Shown: in pieces, positions 12,144 through 23,266 of the stretch
Numbering within the stretch: the stretch's first letter is position 1
Layout of the letters: each line of letters starts with the position of its first letter
The notes under the pieces: generated by a model
What the model was told of the DNA's origin: nothing
Database searches by the model: none
What the model saw: only the letters and a program-made list of their open reading frames with translations
Made by a program: the position numbers and the translations under genes
Assembly (NCBI GenBank): GCA_033030425.1
Contig: JAUFSD010000023.1
Span: forward strand, 434,001 to 498,000
Source of the DNA: Verpa conica
Lineage: Eukaryota; Ascomycota; Pezizomycetes; Pezizales; Morchellaceae
Direction: 5' to 3'
DNA: 64,000 nt

Positions 12144-14592
12144 ATGGCTCCTCATAGCAACTACTCTGAAGACGAAGAGATCGACTTTTCTGGTGAGAAC
12201 CAACTCAGACCCCCTCTTCCTGCGGTTCTGAAAAACAGCGACTGTATCTAGATCTCCGCGAACAGCATGAAGTCCGCCTCGATGAGGGTCTTGACACTTT
12301 TGTCGTCGTTGACGGCTGTCCGATCGTGTCGGAGGAGAATAAACCCCGTCTGATCAAGTTTTTGTGTAAGAAGCTTGGTGAGGTGGGTAAGACGAAGCCG
12401 GATGCGGTTTTTATGCCGTTGAATGAAGAGACGGGGATGACTGAAGGGTGAGCTCTATGGTCTTGTTTTTTTTTTTTTGCGATAGAACTGCTGTAGTGGT
12501 AATGATAGTCGCTAATGGGGAATTCTCACAGTTATGCATTCGTCGAATATGAAAGCCCCGAACAGGCCCTCGCAGCTTGCAAATCTCTTAACGGAATGCC
12601 TCTCGACAAGAAACACACAATCTCGATCAATAAGCTCACAGATATCGAACACTTTGGCCGAGAAGGCCGCGTCAAAGAGGAGTACGTCGAGCCCACCATC
12701 GAACCCTTTGTCGAATCAGAGCACCTCCGCTCTTGGCTCGGCGACATCAACTCCCGCGACCAGTTCGTCATGTACCGCAATGAAAGCGTCGGCGTTTTCT
12801 GGAACCGCAAGAAGGACACTCCCGAGCCCGATGTTGACCGCCTGGGCTGGACCGAGTCCTTCGTGCAGTGGTCTCCACAGGGCACGTACCTAACAAGTGT
12901 CCATGAGCAGGGAGTACAGTTATGGGGAGGCCCCACATGGAAGAGAATCATGCGTTTCGCCCATCCCTCGGTCAACCTCGTTGATTTCTCTCCCTGCGAG
13001 AGGTACCTCGTAACATGGTCCAACCGCCCTATTGTCGTCCCCGAAGTCCTACCCCCCAACTTCCCACTCGGTCCCAGCGAAGACGGAAAATCCTTCATCA
13101 TCTGGGACATCAAAACCGGGAACCTCCTCCGCTCATTCGCGGCAATCGAGAATCCCGACGAAGACCTCATCGAAGTCGTGCGCAAGAAGATTTCCTGGCC
13201 GGTTTTCAAATGGTCTTCAGACGATAAATACGTTGCTCGCGTCATCCCCGACCAGGCGATCCAGGTCTTTGAAACACCGTCAATGATCCTCCTCGGCAAA
13301 AAAGCCATCAAGATCGATGGCGTTGTAGACTTCGAATGGTCCCCCCACTCCCCATCAAACAAGGACCCCAAAAAGCCAGAACCAGAGCAAATCCTGTGTT
13401 TCTGGACCCCCGAAATGAATAACCAGACCGCACGAGTAACGCTCATGTCGATCCCCGGAAAGGAGATCGTCCGCACCCGTAACCTCGTCAACGTCTCAGA
13501 CTGCAAACTCCACTGGCAATCCACAGGCAAATACCTCTGCGTCAAAGTGGACCGCCATACAAAAACAAAAAAATCAACCTACACATCCCTGGAGTTCTTC
13601 CGCGTCAAGGAGAAGAACATCCCCGTTGAGATTGTGGAGCTGAAACAGGTCGTCATCAATTTTGCCTGGGAGCCTCTTGGTGATCGCTTCGTCTTCATCA
13701 CCGCCGACGAAGCCGTCCAGGGTGCTGCTGTGGCGCCCAAAATGAGCGTTCACTTCTACGCCCCTGAGAAAGTCAAAAATGGCGTCGGTGAGTTCATGCT
13801 GGTCAAGACTGTGGAGAAGAAGAACTCCAATGCGATTTATTGGTGTCCGAAGGGAAGATTTGTGTTGGTTGCCACAGTGCATAGTCAAATGTCGTTCGAC
13901 CTCGAGTTTTGGGATTGCGATTTTGAAGGAGAGAAGATGAAGATGGATACGAGGGACGGGAAGGCTCCCAAGGAGGTTGCAGCGAATCTGATGCTTATGA
14001 ATACAGGTGAGCATTATGGTGTCACGGATGTGGAGTGGGATCCGACAGGGAGGTATGTGGCTACTAGTACTAGTATGTGGAAACATCCTGTAAGTTACCA
14101 TCTACATATTCCAAGTGAACCTGACCTGGGTTAAGGGGGGCGACTCTCTATGGTTAATTGGCAGTTACTAACAACCCATAGATGGAAAATGGCTACCATC
14201 TCTGGGACTTCCGTGGCTCCCTCCTGCGTGAAGAACATATCGACAAATTCAAACAACTTCTCTGGCGCCCCCGTCCCCCCACACTCCTCTCCTCTACCGC
14301 ACAAAAAACGATCCGGAAGAACCTCCGCGAGTACTCCAAAGCCTTCGACGAAGAAGATCTCTTCGAGTCCGAAGCTGCAAATAAGGAGGTTGTCGAAGCA
14401 CGTATGCGCATGCTCGATGAATGGCGTGCCTGGAGAGAGAGGGTCGAGGCCGAGGTTAGAATACAGAGAGCTGAACAAGGACTTTTGGCGGATGTGGACG
14501 AGGTCAAGAAGGAGGAGGTGGAGGAGGAGGATAGAGTGGTTGAGGAGATTGTGGAAGAGGTTATTGAAGAGAAGGAAGAGGTTATTGGGTAG
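12144..14592 (+). CDS. PRT1: Translation initiation factor eIF3 subunit b, copy 1
   Basis: Exons 12144-12192, 12252-12447, 12532-14089 and 14182-14592 give 737 aa. eIF3b is the scaffold of the eIF3 complex on the 40S subunit. An N-terminal RRM spans about residues 35-120 (TFVVVDGCP and [12 protein letters not shown] are its strands), then comes the nine-bladed propeller (eIF2A-type repeats: [43 protein letters not shown]) and a charged C-terminal helix that binds other subunits. Exon lengths are 49, 196, 1558 and 411 nt, almost the same as the second copy at 57878-60339 (49, 196, 1555, 411). By eye the proteins are about three-quarters or more identical, so the duplication is old and both reading frames remain intact. 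Codon third positions look richer in C/G than in copy 2. The C-terminus has a Glu/Val-rich repeat run ([17 protein letters not shown]). Confidence 0.93.
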
Positions 14593-15646
14593 GTGTACGT
14601 AACGGGGGGGGATGAAAGTGTAGTGAGGATACCCATATCAAAAATTTCTGAACCCTGGTTCTATTTCTTTTTTTCTATTTTTTTTTTTCTTTCTTTTTTT
14701 TTTGAGGGCATGATACAAGTCATACAGAAATGGAAGCGGAAATTCAACTACTTTTGCCAGAGAGGGTTTTCTGAGTATGGTTCTTGCTCCTTGGTAATGA
14801 ATGGTGAAGTGATCCTGTGATTTGAACCTTATTCCACATCGTGCGGTATCTGGTTGGCGGTACCCTAGCTTACCCCTGTACCAGGTTGCGTTCACTTCTT
14901 TTATCTACAAGGTAACTAAAGCTGTGAGATGGGTATCACCACATGTATCTAACGAATAGAGTGGTACTAGAGAAACAATACATTAATCTATGTGTTATTG
15001 TGGGGTTGGAGGAGGAGGATATCACATCGGGATGGATTCTTGGTTTTCTGAGTGGATATTTTTATCTCCCTGCAGTAGCATAGGTCTATAGACCGCGGGA
15101 ATATTGTAGTAGCTTGATGACTCGAAATTAACATAACCCCTTGGCACTAGACCTCACTGGGCATTGCATATACAGAGCTTCTTTTTTTTTTTTTTTTTTT
15201 TCGTTTGTAAGGTATCGGCGTTATTGGCAGAGTATGGGTTCGTGGCTTTTATGTGCCGCTGCTTCTTGTTCCTTCCCTTCCATCTCCTGTTTCTTTTGAA
15301 CTGTTGGTAATGGATCAGTACTTGTGAGCTATGGGATTTTATAACTCGTCCTTATATATTCCACCTCCCGCAACTCTCTTGTCCTTATAATAGATAAAAA
15401 TTCAGATGTCAAATTAACCTTCACTCCCCATCCTCCTCTGAAAATAAATAGCAGTAGGAAAAAATACCCTAGATCATGTCTAGTCATGACTAAGTATGAA
15501 AACCACAAAAGATTTATAGGTAAAGGGCTTAAATACAAGAAAACTCTTTTGTAAAGAAATAAGTATCTAGGCTATGCCTGCTCCAACCAATGCGTTATCG
15601 GTTTCCCACTCTCCTTATGTCAATCACCTCCCTTTAGTAGCCCCCT
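14593..15646. other. Intergenic region with T-rich tracts
   Basis: No gene recognised. Long T-rich runs lie at about 14666-14702 and 15181-15200. This is shared 3' sequence for eIF3b copy 1 (+) and NLR1 (-), which converge here. Confidence 0.5.
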
Positions 15647-18600
15647 TCAACATCTCGTCTTGTCATCTGATAAGTGATCAACTAGTAGCTGGACTACTGA
15701 TCTATGCTCCATACTCTCTGCTAAATATAGCGGTGTATGGCCATTTTTATTTTTAGTTGATATATCGGCACCATTTTTAAGTAGTAGCTGGACTACTGAC
15801 TTATGCCCCCCATATGCTGCTAGGGAAAGTGCAGTATCGCCATCTCCATCGATGGTGGAGACATCAGCACCGTTCTCAAGTAACAGCTGGACTACAGGGC
15901 CATGCCCCTCACGTGCTGCTAGTAGTAGTACTGCAACACCATCACCATCCACAGTTGAGACACCGGCACCATTTTCAAGTAATTCCCTAACTACAGATAC
16001 GCGCCCTGCGTATGCTGCTAGAGACAGTGCCGTATCGCCATCGTTATTTACAGCTGATATATCGGCGCCGTTTTTAAGCAGTACCTGGACCACCGAAGGA
16101 TACAAACTATATGCTGCTAGCGACAGTGCCGTGTTGCCGTCTTTATTTCTAGCTGAGATGTTTGCACCGTTTGTAAGTAATACTTCGACCGTTGATACCC
16201 TCCCGCAATATGCTGCCCGGGACAGTGCTGTATCACCAGCTTCATCAACAGCTGTGATATCGGCACCATTATCAAGTAGTAATTGAGCTACTGAAGCGTG
16301 CCCCGAATATGCTGCACCGGAAAGTGCCGTACAGCCATATTTGTTTACAGCTGACACGTCGGCACCGTTCTCAAGCATTAATTGAACTACTGACTTTCTC
16401 CCACTATACGCTGCTAGGGACAGCGCCGTATCGCCTTCTTTATTTACAGTTGAAAGGTTGGCACCGTTTTCAAGCAGTAGCCGGACAACAGATTCATATC
16501 CTCGAGATGCTGCTTGGGATAGTGCCGTCTCGCCGTCCTTATCTGTAGTTGAGACACTGGCACCACTTTCAAGAAGTAATTTAACTACTGACTTTCTCCC
16601 TATATACGCTGCTAGGGACAGCGCCGTATCGCCTTCTTTATTTACAGTGGAGATATTGGCACCGTTTTCAAGCAGTAGTCGGACGACCGATTCATGTCCT
16701 CGATCTACTGCCCGTAGAAGTGGGGTATCGCCGTCTCTATCTGTAGTTGAGACACTGGCACCACTTTCAAGAAGTAGCCGGACAACTGGTTCGTGTCCCT
16801 GGGATGCTGCTTGGGACAGTGGCGTCTCGCCGTCCTTATCTGTAGTTGAGATACTGGCACCACTTTCAAGAAGTAATTTAACTACTGATTCTCTCCCTAT
16901 ATACGCTGCTAGGGACAGCGCCGTATCGCCTTCTTTATTTACAGTTGAGACGTTGGCACCATTCTCAAGCAGTAGCCGGACAGCAGATTCATGTCCTCGA
17001 GATACCGCCCGTAGTAGTGGCGTATAGCCGTGATTATCTGTAGTTGAGACACTGGCACCACTTTCAAGAAGTAGCCGGATAACTGGCTCGTCTCCCTCCG
17101 ATGCTGCTTGGGACAGTGGCGTCTCACCGTCTCCATTGGTACTTGAAAAGTCACAACCGTTTTCAAGTAGTAAACGGACTACCGATTCACTCCTCGAATA
17201 TATTGCTTGGAATAGCGGCGTATCGCCGTATATATTTGTAGTTGAGACATCAGCACCATTTGCAAGTAGTGTCCGGACCACTGATTCGTGCCCCCAACTC
17301 GCTGCTTGGGACAACGCTGTATCGCCCGAATTATCTATAGCTGAGACACTAGCACCGTATTTAAGAAGTATTTGGACTACTGGTTCATGTCCATGGATTG
17401 TTGCTCGGGCTAGCGCTGTACCGCCGGACCTATCTTGAGCTGAGACGTTGGCCTGATTTTCAAGAAGTAGTTGAACTATCGATGTGTGCCCTCCATATGC
17501 TGCCCCAAACAGCGCCGTGTCACCGTATCCATTTACAGTTGAGATATTGGCGCCGTATCTAAGTAGTAACTGGACTACCGATTCGTGCCCTCTGGCTGCA
17601 GCACTGCCAAGTGGAGTCTCCCCGCCGCCCCAAGCACAAACGTTGATATCTTTGGTACTCCTTTTTAACAGTATCTCAGTAACAGAGAAATGCCCCAGAG
17701 TAGCTGCTACGTATAGTGGGGTATCGGTTTTCATAGCGCATTGTCCATTGAAGTTAAAAGAATAGTTTACGTTTGCGTGCATGTAAGAATGAATGTTCTC
17801 CGCTCTCTGAAGGAGCCTGAGAACAATATCCGTCGTCAAAGTCTCGTTACATGCCTTAAGATGGGGTTGTAGCTCCTTGGAAGCATAACGTAAGAAGGGA
17901 TATGTAATCGAGAATATTCCATTGAAGCAGTAAGGACCACTGGTAGGAATATCATAGGAAAGAAAGGTCGTACAGGCCATGGCTAATTGGAAATCCGCAT
18001 CCTCAGGTAGGAGGCCACCGTTAACAAGAAACTCCTGGGCTGTGTAGTGTACAAGCCTAATAGTATCACTGATCTCATCTATGGTAACTAAGCTAGCACA
18101 AACGTCGAGTAGAGTTTTCCGGTCTGGTAGATCCAGCTCATCGAACGTAGTCCGGTGCTGGTCCACAGAAACTGCAATTTGTAGTTCGCGAACCGTGAGT
18201 ATCTGCCGACCTTTAACAAGCCACGAGAGGACCTTGAATGCCAACTGAACGCAGTTCTTAGGCTGTAGTCGAAGGATTTCCATAGCCCTATTATAGGTCG
18301 GGTCCATAGGGTGCTCTTCATTTAAGGAACTTTTAAGTCTTTCAAGTTCTAGAAGGATCTGTCTCACAGTAGTTTGCTGACAGAGGTGCTCGATATGGAA
18401 ATGAACGAGGAGAAACCTAAAGAAACCGTATTAGAACCATAATCGGGATTAAAAGGTAATAGTCAAAAGTTTCCCTACATTCCGTTGGCACATTCCTTAA
18501 TGTCGGAAATTATTCTATCCTTACACTTCCCCTGACCTACAAGACGTTCAGCTCGGGGGTTCTCAGCTATCTTCTGTTCAATATAGGCCTCAATATCTTC

Positions 18601-19967
18601 ATCCTTTGCCGAAAGCCTAATTCTTGTAATGTCTTTGAAGGAGTGTTGAATGTCTTCCGGGTGCTCGCGGCTGGTCAAGAATAGGTTTATACTAGTGACA
18701 GCCTTTCCCATCCGATGAAATAGTGGCAATAGTTCCTTTCGCTGAGATCCCTGATTGCATTCGTCCAGGGCGTCGCAAATAACAAATGTTTGCACAAATG
18801 AACTCGTGATATCAAGGATAATACTGTATAACTGATCGAGGGTAGGTCTTTTGTGTCTATCATACGCCTCCTCAATTTTCTTAGGCAAACCTTGTATTCT
18901 AGAGGCCAGCTGCTTCACCACGCTAGTAAGAATATTTATCGGCGTCTGCTGTTCTTGTTCTTGATAGCTGAAGTAGATATATGCCACTCCGTAATTGGCA
19001 GCAGATGCCCTCTCCTCGATTTCATCAACTACTAGAGAACTTTCAATAGTCAGAACTTACTTCAGTGCACAGTATATAATTCGTCATACCTTAAGAACGT
19101 TTTACCTGCACCAGCTAGAAAGTAACGCAAATTTCAGCGCCTAGGCTCAAGGGGTAAGATGATATCAGCACGTACGGATACCATAACCCCAAAGGAGTCG
19201 ACAATTTTTATTCCCGCGTATCCATTCCTGAACTTCGGGTGTTTGAAAGATCCACCGTCCTGTATTCTTCCGTCTCCTACTGCTAATTTCGTTGTGTCTT
19301 TTCTCAAAGGGTTCTGGGTATAACCATTCAAGAGCGTTTCGGCGCTTGTCTATCGGAAGATGCATTTATATTAACTAAAGTATGTAATATGTTGTAAATA
19401 TTTGAGATCCCACTTACCGATTTTTTTCTGCTGCTTATCAAACTCCTGGGCTGTAGACAGATTTTCAACCCCCGCCTTGATATCTTGAACATCTTCCGCA
19501 ATCAATTTTGTGCGACCTCTGGTTTAGGTTAGTACTCTTGATAGCTAGGCGACTATGCCATATACTCTAACTCACAGCTGATCTGCCTCTAAGGCAAGTA
19601 TAAAAAGGGCTTTAAGTCTTTCGATACGCGAAAGATACCCCGAAGTTTCCTTTTCTTCGAAGGGCCACTTAAGTCGAGCTAGAAAGCTCTTCTTGGGCTT
19701 CAATTTATCATGAAGCTTCACCATGTCTGCAAGACATTCCTGTAGCGGGTCCCCTAATTCCCGTAGGGCTATCGATTGAGCATCCTGTGCGCATACCTGC
19801 AAAGTAGAAAGAATGGTGATGAGCGATTTAAGCTCGTATGTGAGCTTTTGGAGGTCCTCTGGTGCCCGCTTCACGCCGCTGAGGTACTGGTAGCTCAGTG
19901 ATGCTACTTGTGTCGTAATCTGAAGCACTGCGATGATACTAGCTGCAATTCCCAAAGCCTCGGCCAT
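15647..19967 (-). CDS. NLR1: HeLo-like/NACHT/ankyrin STAND protein
   Basis: Six exons: 19967-19576, 19518-19418, 19349-19176, 19114-19090, 19039-18479 and 18416-15647, giving 1340 aa with all phases closing. Residues 1 to about 130 start with a hydrophobic helix (ALGIAASIIAVLQITT) and resemble the fungal STAND N-terminal/HeLo-like domain, a membrane-active cell-death domain in characterised relatives. The NACHT domain has Walker A GAGKT on a 25-nt exon (about residue 225), Walker B VICDALDEC (about 314) and the LTSREHPE sensor. A winged-helix region follows (ILTVRELQIAVSV; HYTAQEFL). About 21 ankyrin repeats of 33 aa fill residues 645-1340. Such proteins act in non-self recognition and incompatibility in fungi; the ligand here is unknown. 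The gene appears intact. N-terminal domain assignment is by resemblance only. Confidence 0.87.
16531..17124 (-). repeat. 297-bp tandem duplication in NLR1 ankyrin array
   Basis: Blocks 16531-16827 and 16828-17124 each encode three 33-residue ankyrin repeats and are nearly identical in DNA. They share the order GETPLSQAAS, GDTPLLRAV/GYTPLLRAV, GDTALSLAAYIGR. A third, partial copy of the pattern follows (GETALSQAAS, GDTALSLAAYSGR). This indicates recent unit-level duplication or gene conversion inside the sensor region. Confidence 0.85.
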
Positions 19968-22900
19968 GATCGGGTGGGTTTTTGACCTTTGTAGATCTGG
20001 GTTGAGGCCTTTGTAGGTCTGAGTTGGGGCCTTGGGAGGTAGGTTCGTGGGTAGTCTCGTGTCCGTAGTGCTTGCAATAGGTGGGGATGGGAACGAGCCT
20101 AGTTCGTGGGCTCTGAGTTCTGGCGGTTGTTAACTTTGGACCTACATGCGGGGCTAGCGATTTCCTCCGGTGTAACAGTGAGCGGTGCTTTTGTGTGACA
20201 ACGCATAAGCAGCCCAAGCTAGTCTATTCACATATTTCCCAAACAGTTGTAGATTGATCTATAGTATTCGTTCTGTATTTTGAATATTAGTTTATTGATC
20301 TATGTTCTTTTCTTTTAGAGTTTAGTGGAGTATCCCGCGTTTTATTCACAGAGCAAGTCCCAAGTCTTAGTTGTGGTGCTTTTAAACTTTGTGTAGAGAT
20401 AGGAACCCTAGAATTTTATAACGCTCGCTCAATTAACTCGGGTTGGGACTACTTTTAGCCCTAGGGGACGCAACAGTGGGGATCAAAGTACTGAACTATA
20501 TTTCGCACTCAGTACTCAGTAAAGGAGATATACCGAGCAATTAGCTAGTACTAATCGAGTAGATTAAATGAGAAATTGCAATCAAGATGTTGGCTTCCGA
20601 TAACGGATTTACCTTAGATTACTCCTACGCTCTAAACATCCTGACAAATCTCAGTCGATCTTCCTTAATAGAGCCTAGAAAACTAAGGGGCCCATAAGGA
20701 ATAATTCTATCTCCCCCTTTAATCTAATCTGGGATTCAGTTTGGCTGAAGGCTTGTAGGTGGTATCACTAGCTACCTGGATTATGTAGTTCCCCACGACT
20801 CCCTCACCTTGGACCATCCATCATCCATCATTCGACCATTTTCCTCCTACCCCACCTTTTCTTTAAGTATTGCCCTAATCTTTAAGAGGTGGCACAACCA
20901 TGTATTTAATTCATTCATTCAAGAGGAAATCTTTTACAAAGCTACTAATGTACTTAATCTTTATATCTACTTATTTGCACTTTTGTAGCTCATCCTCATC
21001 ACTTTGTATGTTGTAAAGAACCTAGAGTTTAGTGAGGCTCTTAGTTGCAAACATGGTACTTACGGGTAGGGTTGCTAGGGTCGATGACTGATAAATTGTA
21101 GACTGTAGGACCCACTAAATAAAGAGGTGATTCTTGGCGCCAAGATACTCCTCACCTAAAAGCGTTTTCACTTCACGTCCTATTCATGGTCTGGAATTTC
21201 ACTACCCAGCCCCAAGATTTTCGAGTGGAGCATTATAAGGTATGATCTTTCTTCTCCCCGCATTACACCTACTCCAAAGCGAAGGATTAATACCTTTTTA
21301 ACCCCGAGATTTCGTTTACCCGAATTCTTTGAAGATGAAACATCAACAACAACTTAATACAAACCTATGACGCTTCTTTTTCGTACTCCAAATACGCTTT
21401 CTTTACATATACTGAATGGGTGCTGACTTGAGAACTGTACCGGGCCATAGGGTATCACTCGAGCTGTGTATGTTGCATACGCTAAATCTAGACCTGGCCT
21501 GCTATGTAGTGCTGTTTCCCGCGCGCAGGCATTGATTAGGACTGCAATAGATAGGGCTGCCCCCCCAAGGTTGGCCAGCTAATACAGCACCCCTATAAGG
21601 CTTCGAGCTACTTCCAGAAATTCCGGGAAAGCCTATAGATCAGGGTACTCTCTCTAGCATGTACATATATTCAACGTCGCAGCGGTTAGACGCAACGCGA
21701 TGCTAGACCCTCCATGAAATCCGCGTGTTTTAGACTGAATGGATACCTATACTAGTCCAAAAACTAATATATGTTTTTTCAGGCATTTACTTGATCCTTG
21801 AGGGATAATATGGCCTCTCGCCGGGCCAAATTAAGGTCTTTTTTATGGTTTAGCTTATATTCCACTATGTCCCTAATACCTCAATGCTTCCTATTTGTAG
21901 TGTAGGCCTATCAAATTTATCCTAGCACGAACTTACAGGGCCGAGATGTTTAATCCAACCTTAAGCTAGACGTATCCGTGATATAAGCACACTTTAGTAG
22001 TCCTATGTATACTATGTTTATCCCGCTCAAGTTTTCCTAAATCACAAATAAAAACAGAGATCTTAAAAAAGAGTTATTGAAAGCAGCTAACCCCTTGTCG
22101 AGGTTGTTTTTTGAAGTCTTAGATCTTCGCGCCATAGAATTATTTCCTTATCTAATTGCCTTATGAATTGTGAAGCCCTTGATAAGGATCCGTTTAATGA
22201 CTGATATTTCCAGTCTCACAAAAATCCGTATTACTGAATTGGCTTCGCCAAGCACGGGCTTTTAAACGCGTCAGAGTCGGCTGATAGCCAACTATGTAGA
22301 TATTCTTTCGCCCTTAATCTTATTTAGGCTGGCCATACGGCTGCACATGGAGAATGTCGCTACTGTTATCTTTTGTCATATCCCTCAGCTCGGTTACTGA
22401 AGAGTCCAATTAGCGATAACTACTGACATCATCCCCTGCATGTATTTAAATCTTAGCTGGTATCTCAATTCCAACCCATGGGATCATCGCATTACCTATT
22501 AATGACTTCTAAATTACCCGTCACCAATGATCCACATCGCTGCCGCACTGTGCCCGGGTTTTGCTGAGATATGTAACACTTAGAGACCTCTACTCAAGCC
22601 ACCGCTTGCGAACTCACCTAGACCGATACTGATTGGCTAAAACTTTGTGGGGAGACGTGTGGGCAGTACAGAAACCGGATGTAGTGCTAGGAAAATTTTC
22701 TTCACTGGTATATATCTTTCCGGGGTTTTTGGGTGCCCGTAGATCCAGTGGTCAAAACGGAGATATGTAGCGACGGCAAGGCTTTGTGATTCGTAGCTTG
22801 GGGTGTTCCAACTATTACTACTGTAGATGCGGGCATGCCTTCTCTTGAAAGCTTGGTAGAAGAACCCTAGTAGCGGATGCCGGGCCTGATCTCATCACAC

Positions 22901-23266
22901 GGAATAGAGGTCTTGGCGGGTGGACCCTTGCCTATTAAGATCCGATGGGCATTCAGCCCTAGCGCGAAGCGGGGTGCTATTCAACCCAAGCTGGGTGAGA
23001 GTTTTTTTTCTCTTCCTTCTTTCTTTTTTTTTTATATGGAGGGGCCGCATTTTATAACAAGGTGTACGCCTATTATTCTTACGCTTCCACCGTGATCCTT
23101 TTCTCCAGCCTCATCCTCCTCCTACTTTCATATTTAAAAAATCCAAGCACCTTATTGTGATCTTAGAACGTCATTACTCAATCACCACTAGGAAGATCAC
23201 GTTGCCCCGCCATCTACAGAAGAAAAAAAAATCTCCCGCCACAACCACGATAGCGAAGGAAATAAA
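19968..23266. other. 3.3-kb gene-free region
   Basis: No convincing coding region. Sequence is AT-rich and stop-dense with scattered short GC-richer patches. Near 20450-20480 a segment ends gggacgcaaca followed by gtggggatcaaag, loosely like an LTR end plus primer-binding site, but no opposite LTR or coding remnant was found. The last 250 bp before 23267 are the promoter and leader of URA2 and include CT-rich tracts. Confidence 0.5.

Noticed and set aside
12532..13545. A 337-codon minus-strand frame opposite eIF3b copy 1
   Set aside because: Antisense shadow of a C/G-rich third-position coding exon; the plus strand is clearly eIF3b.
15852..17765. Plus-strand open frames of 90-190 codons opposite the NLR1 ankyrin repeats
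   Set aside because: They mirror the 99-bp repeat on the coding strand, show only Ser/Thr-rich repeat translation, and have no independent family signal.
20190..20490. Possible LTR end plus primer-binding site (gacgcaaca then gtggggatcaaag)
   Set aside because: No matching second LTR, no inverted terminus at the other end and no retrotransposon coding sequence could be found.
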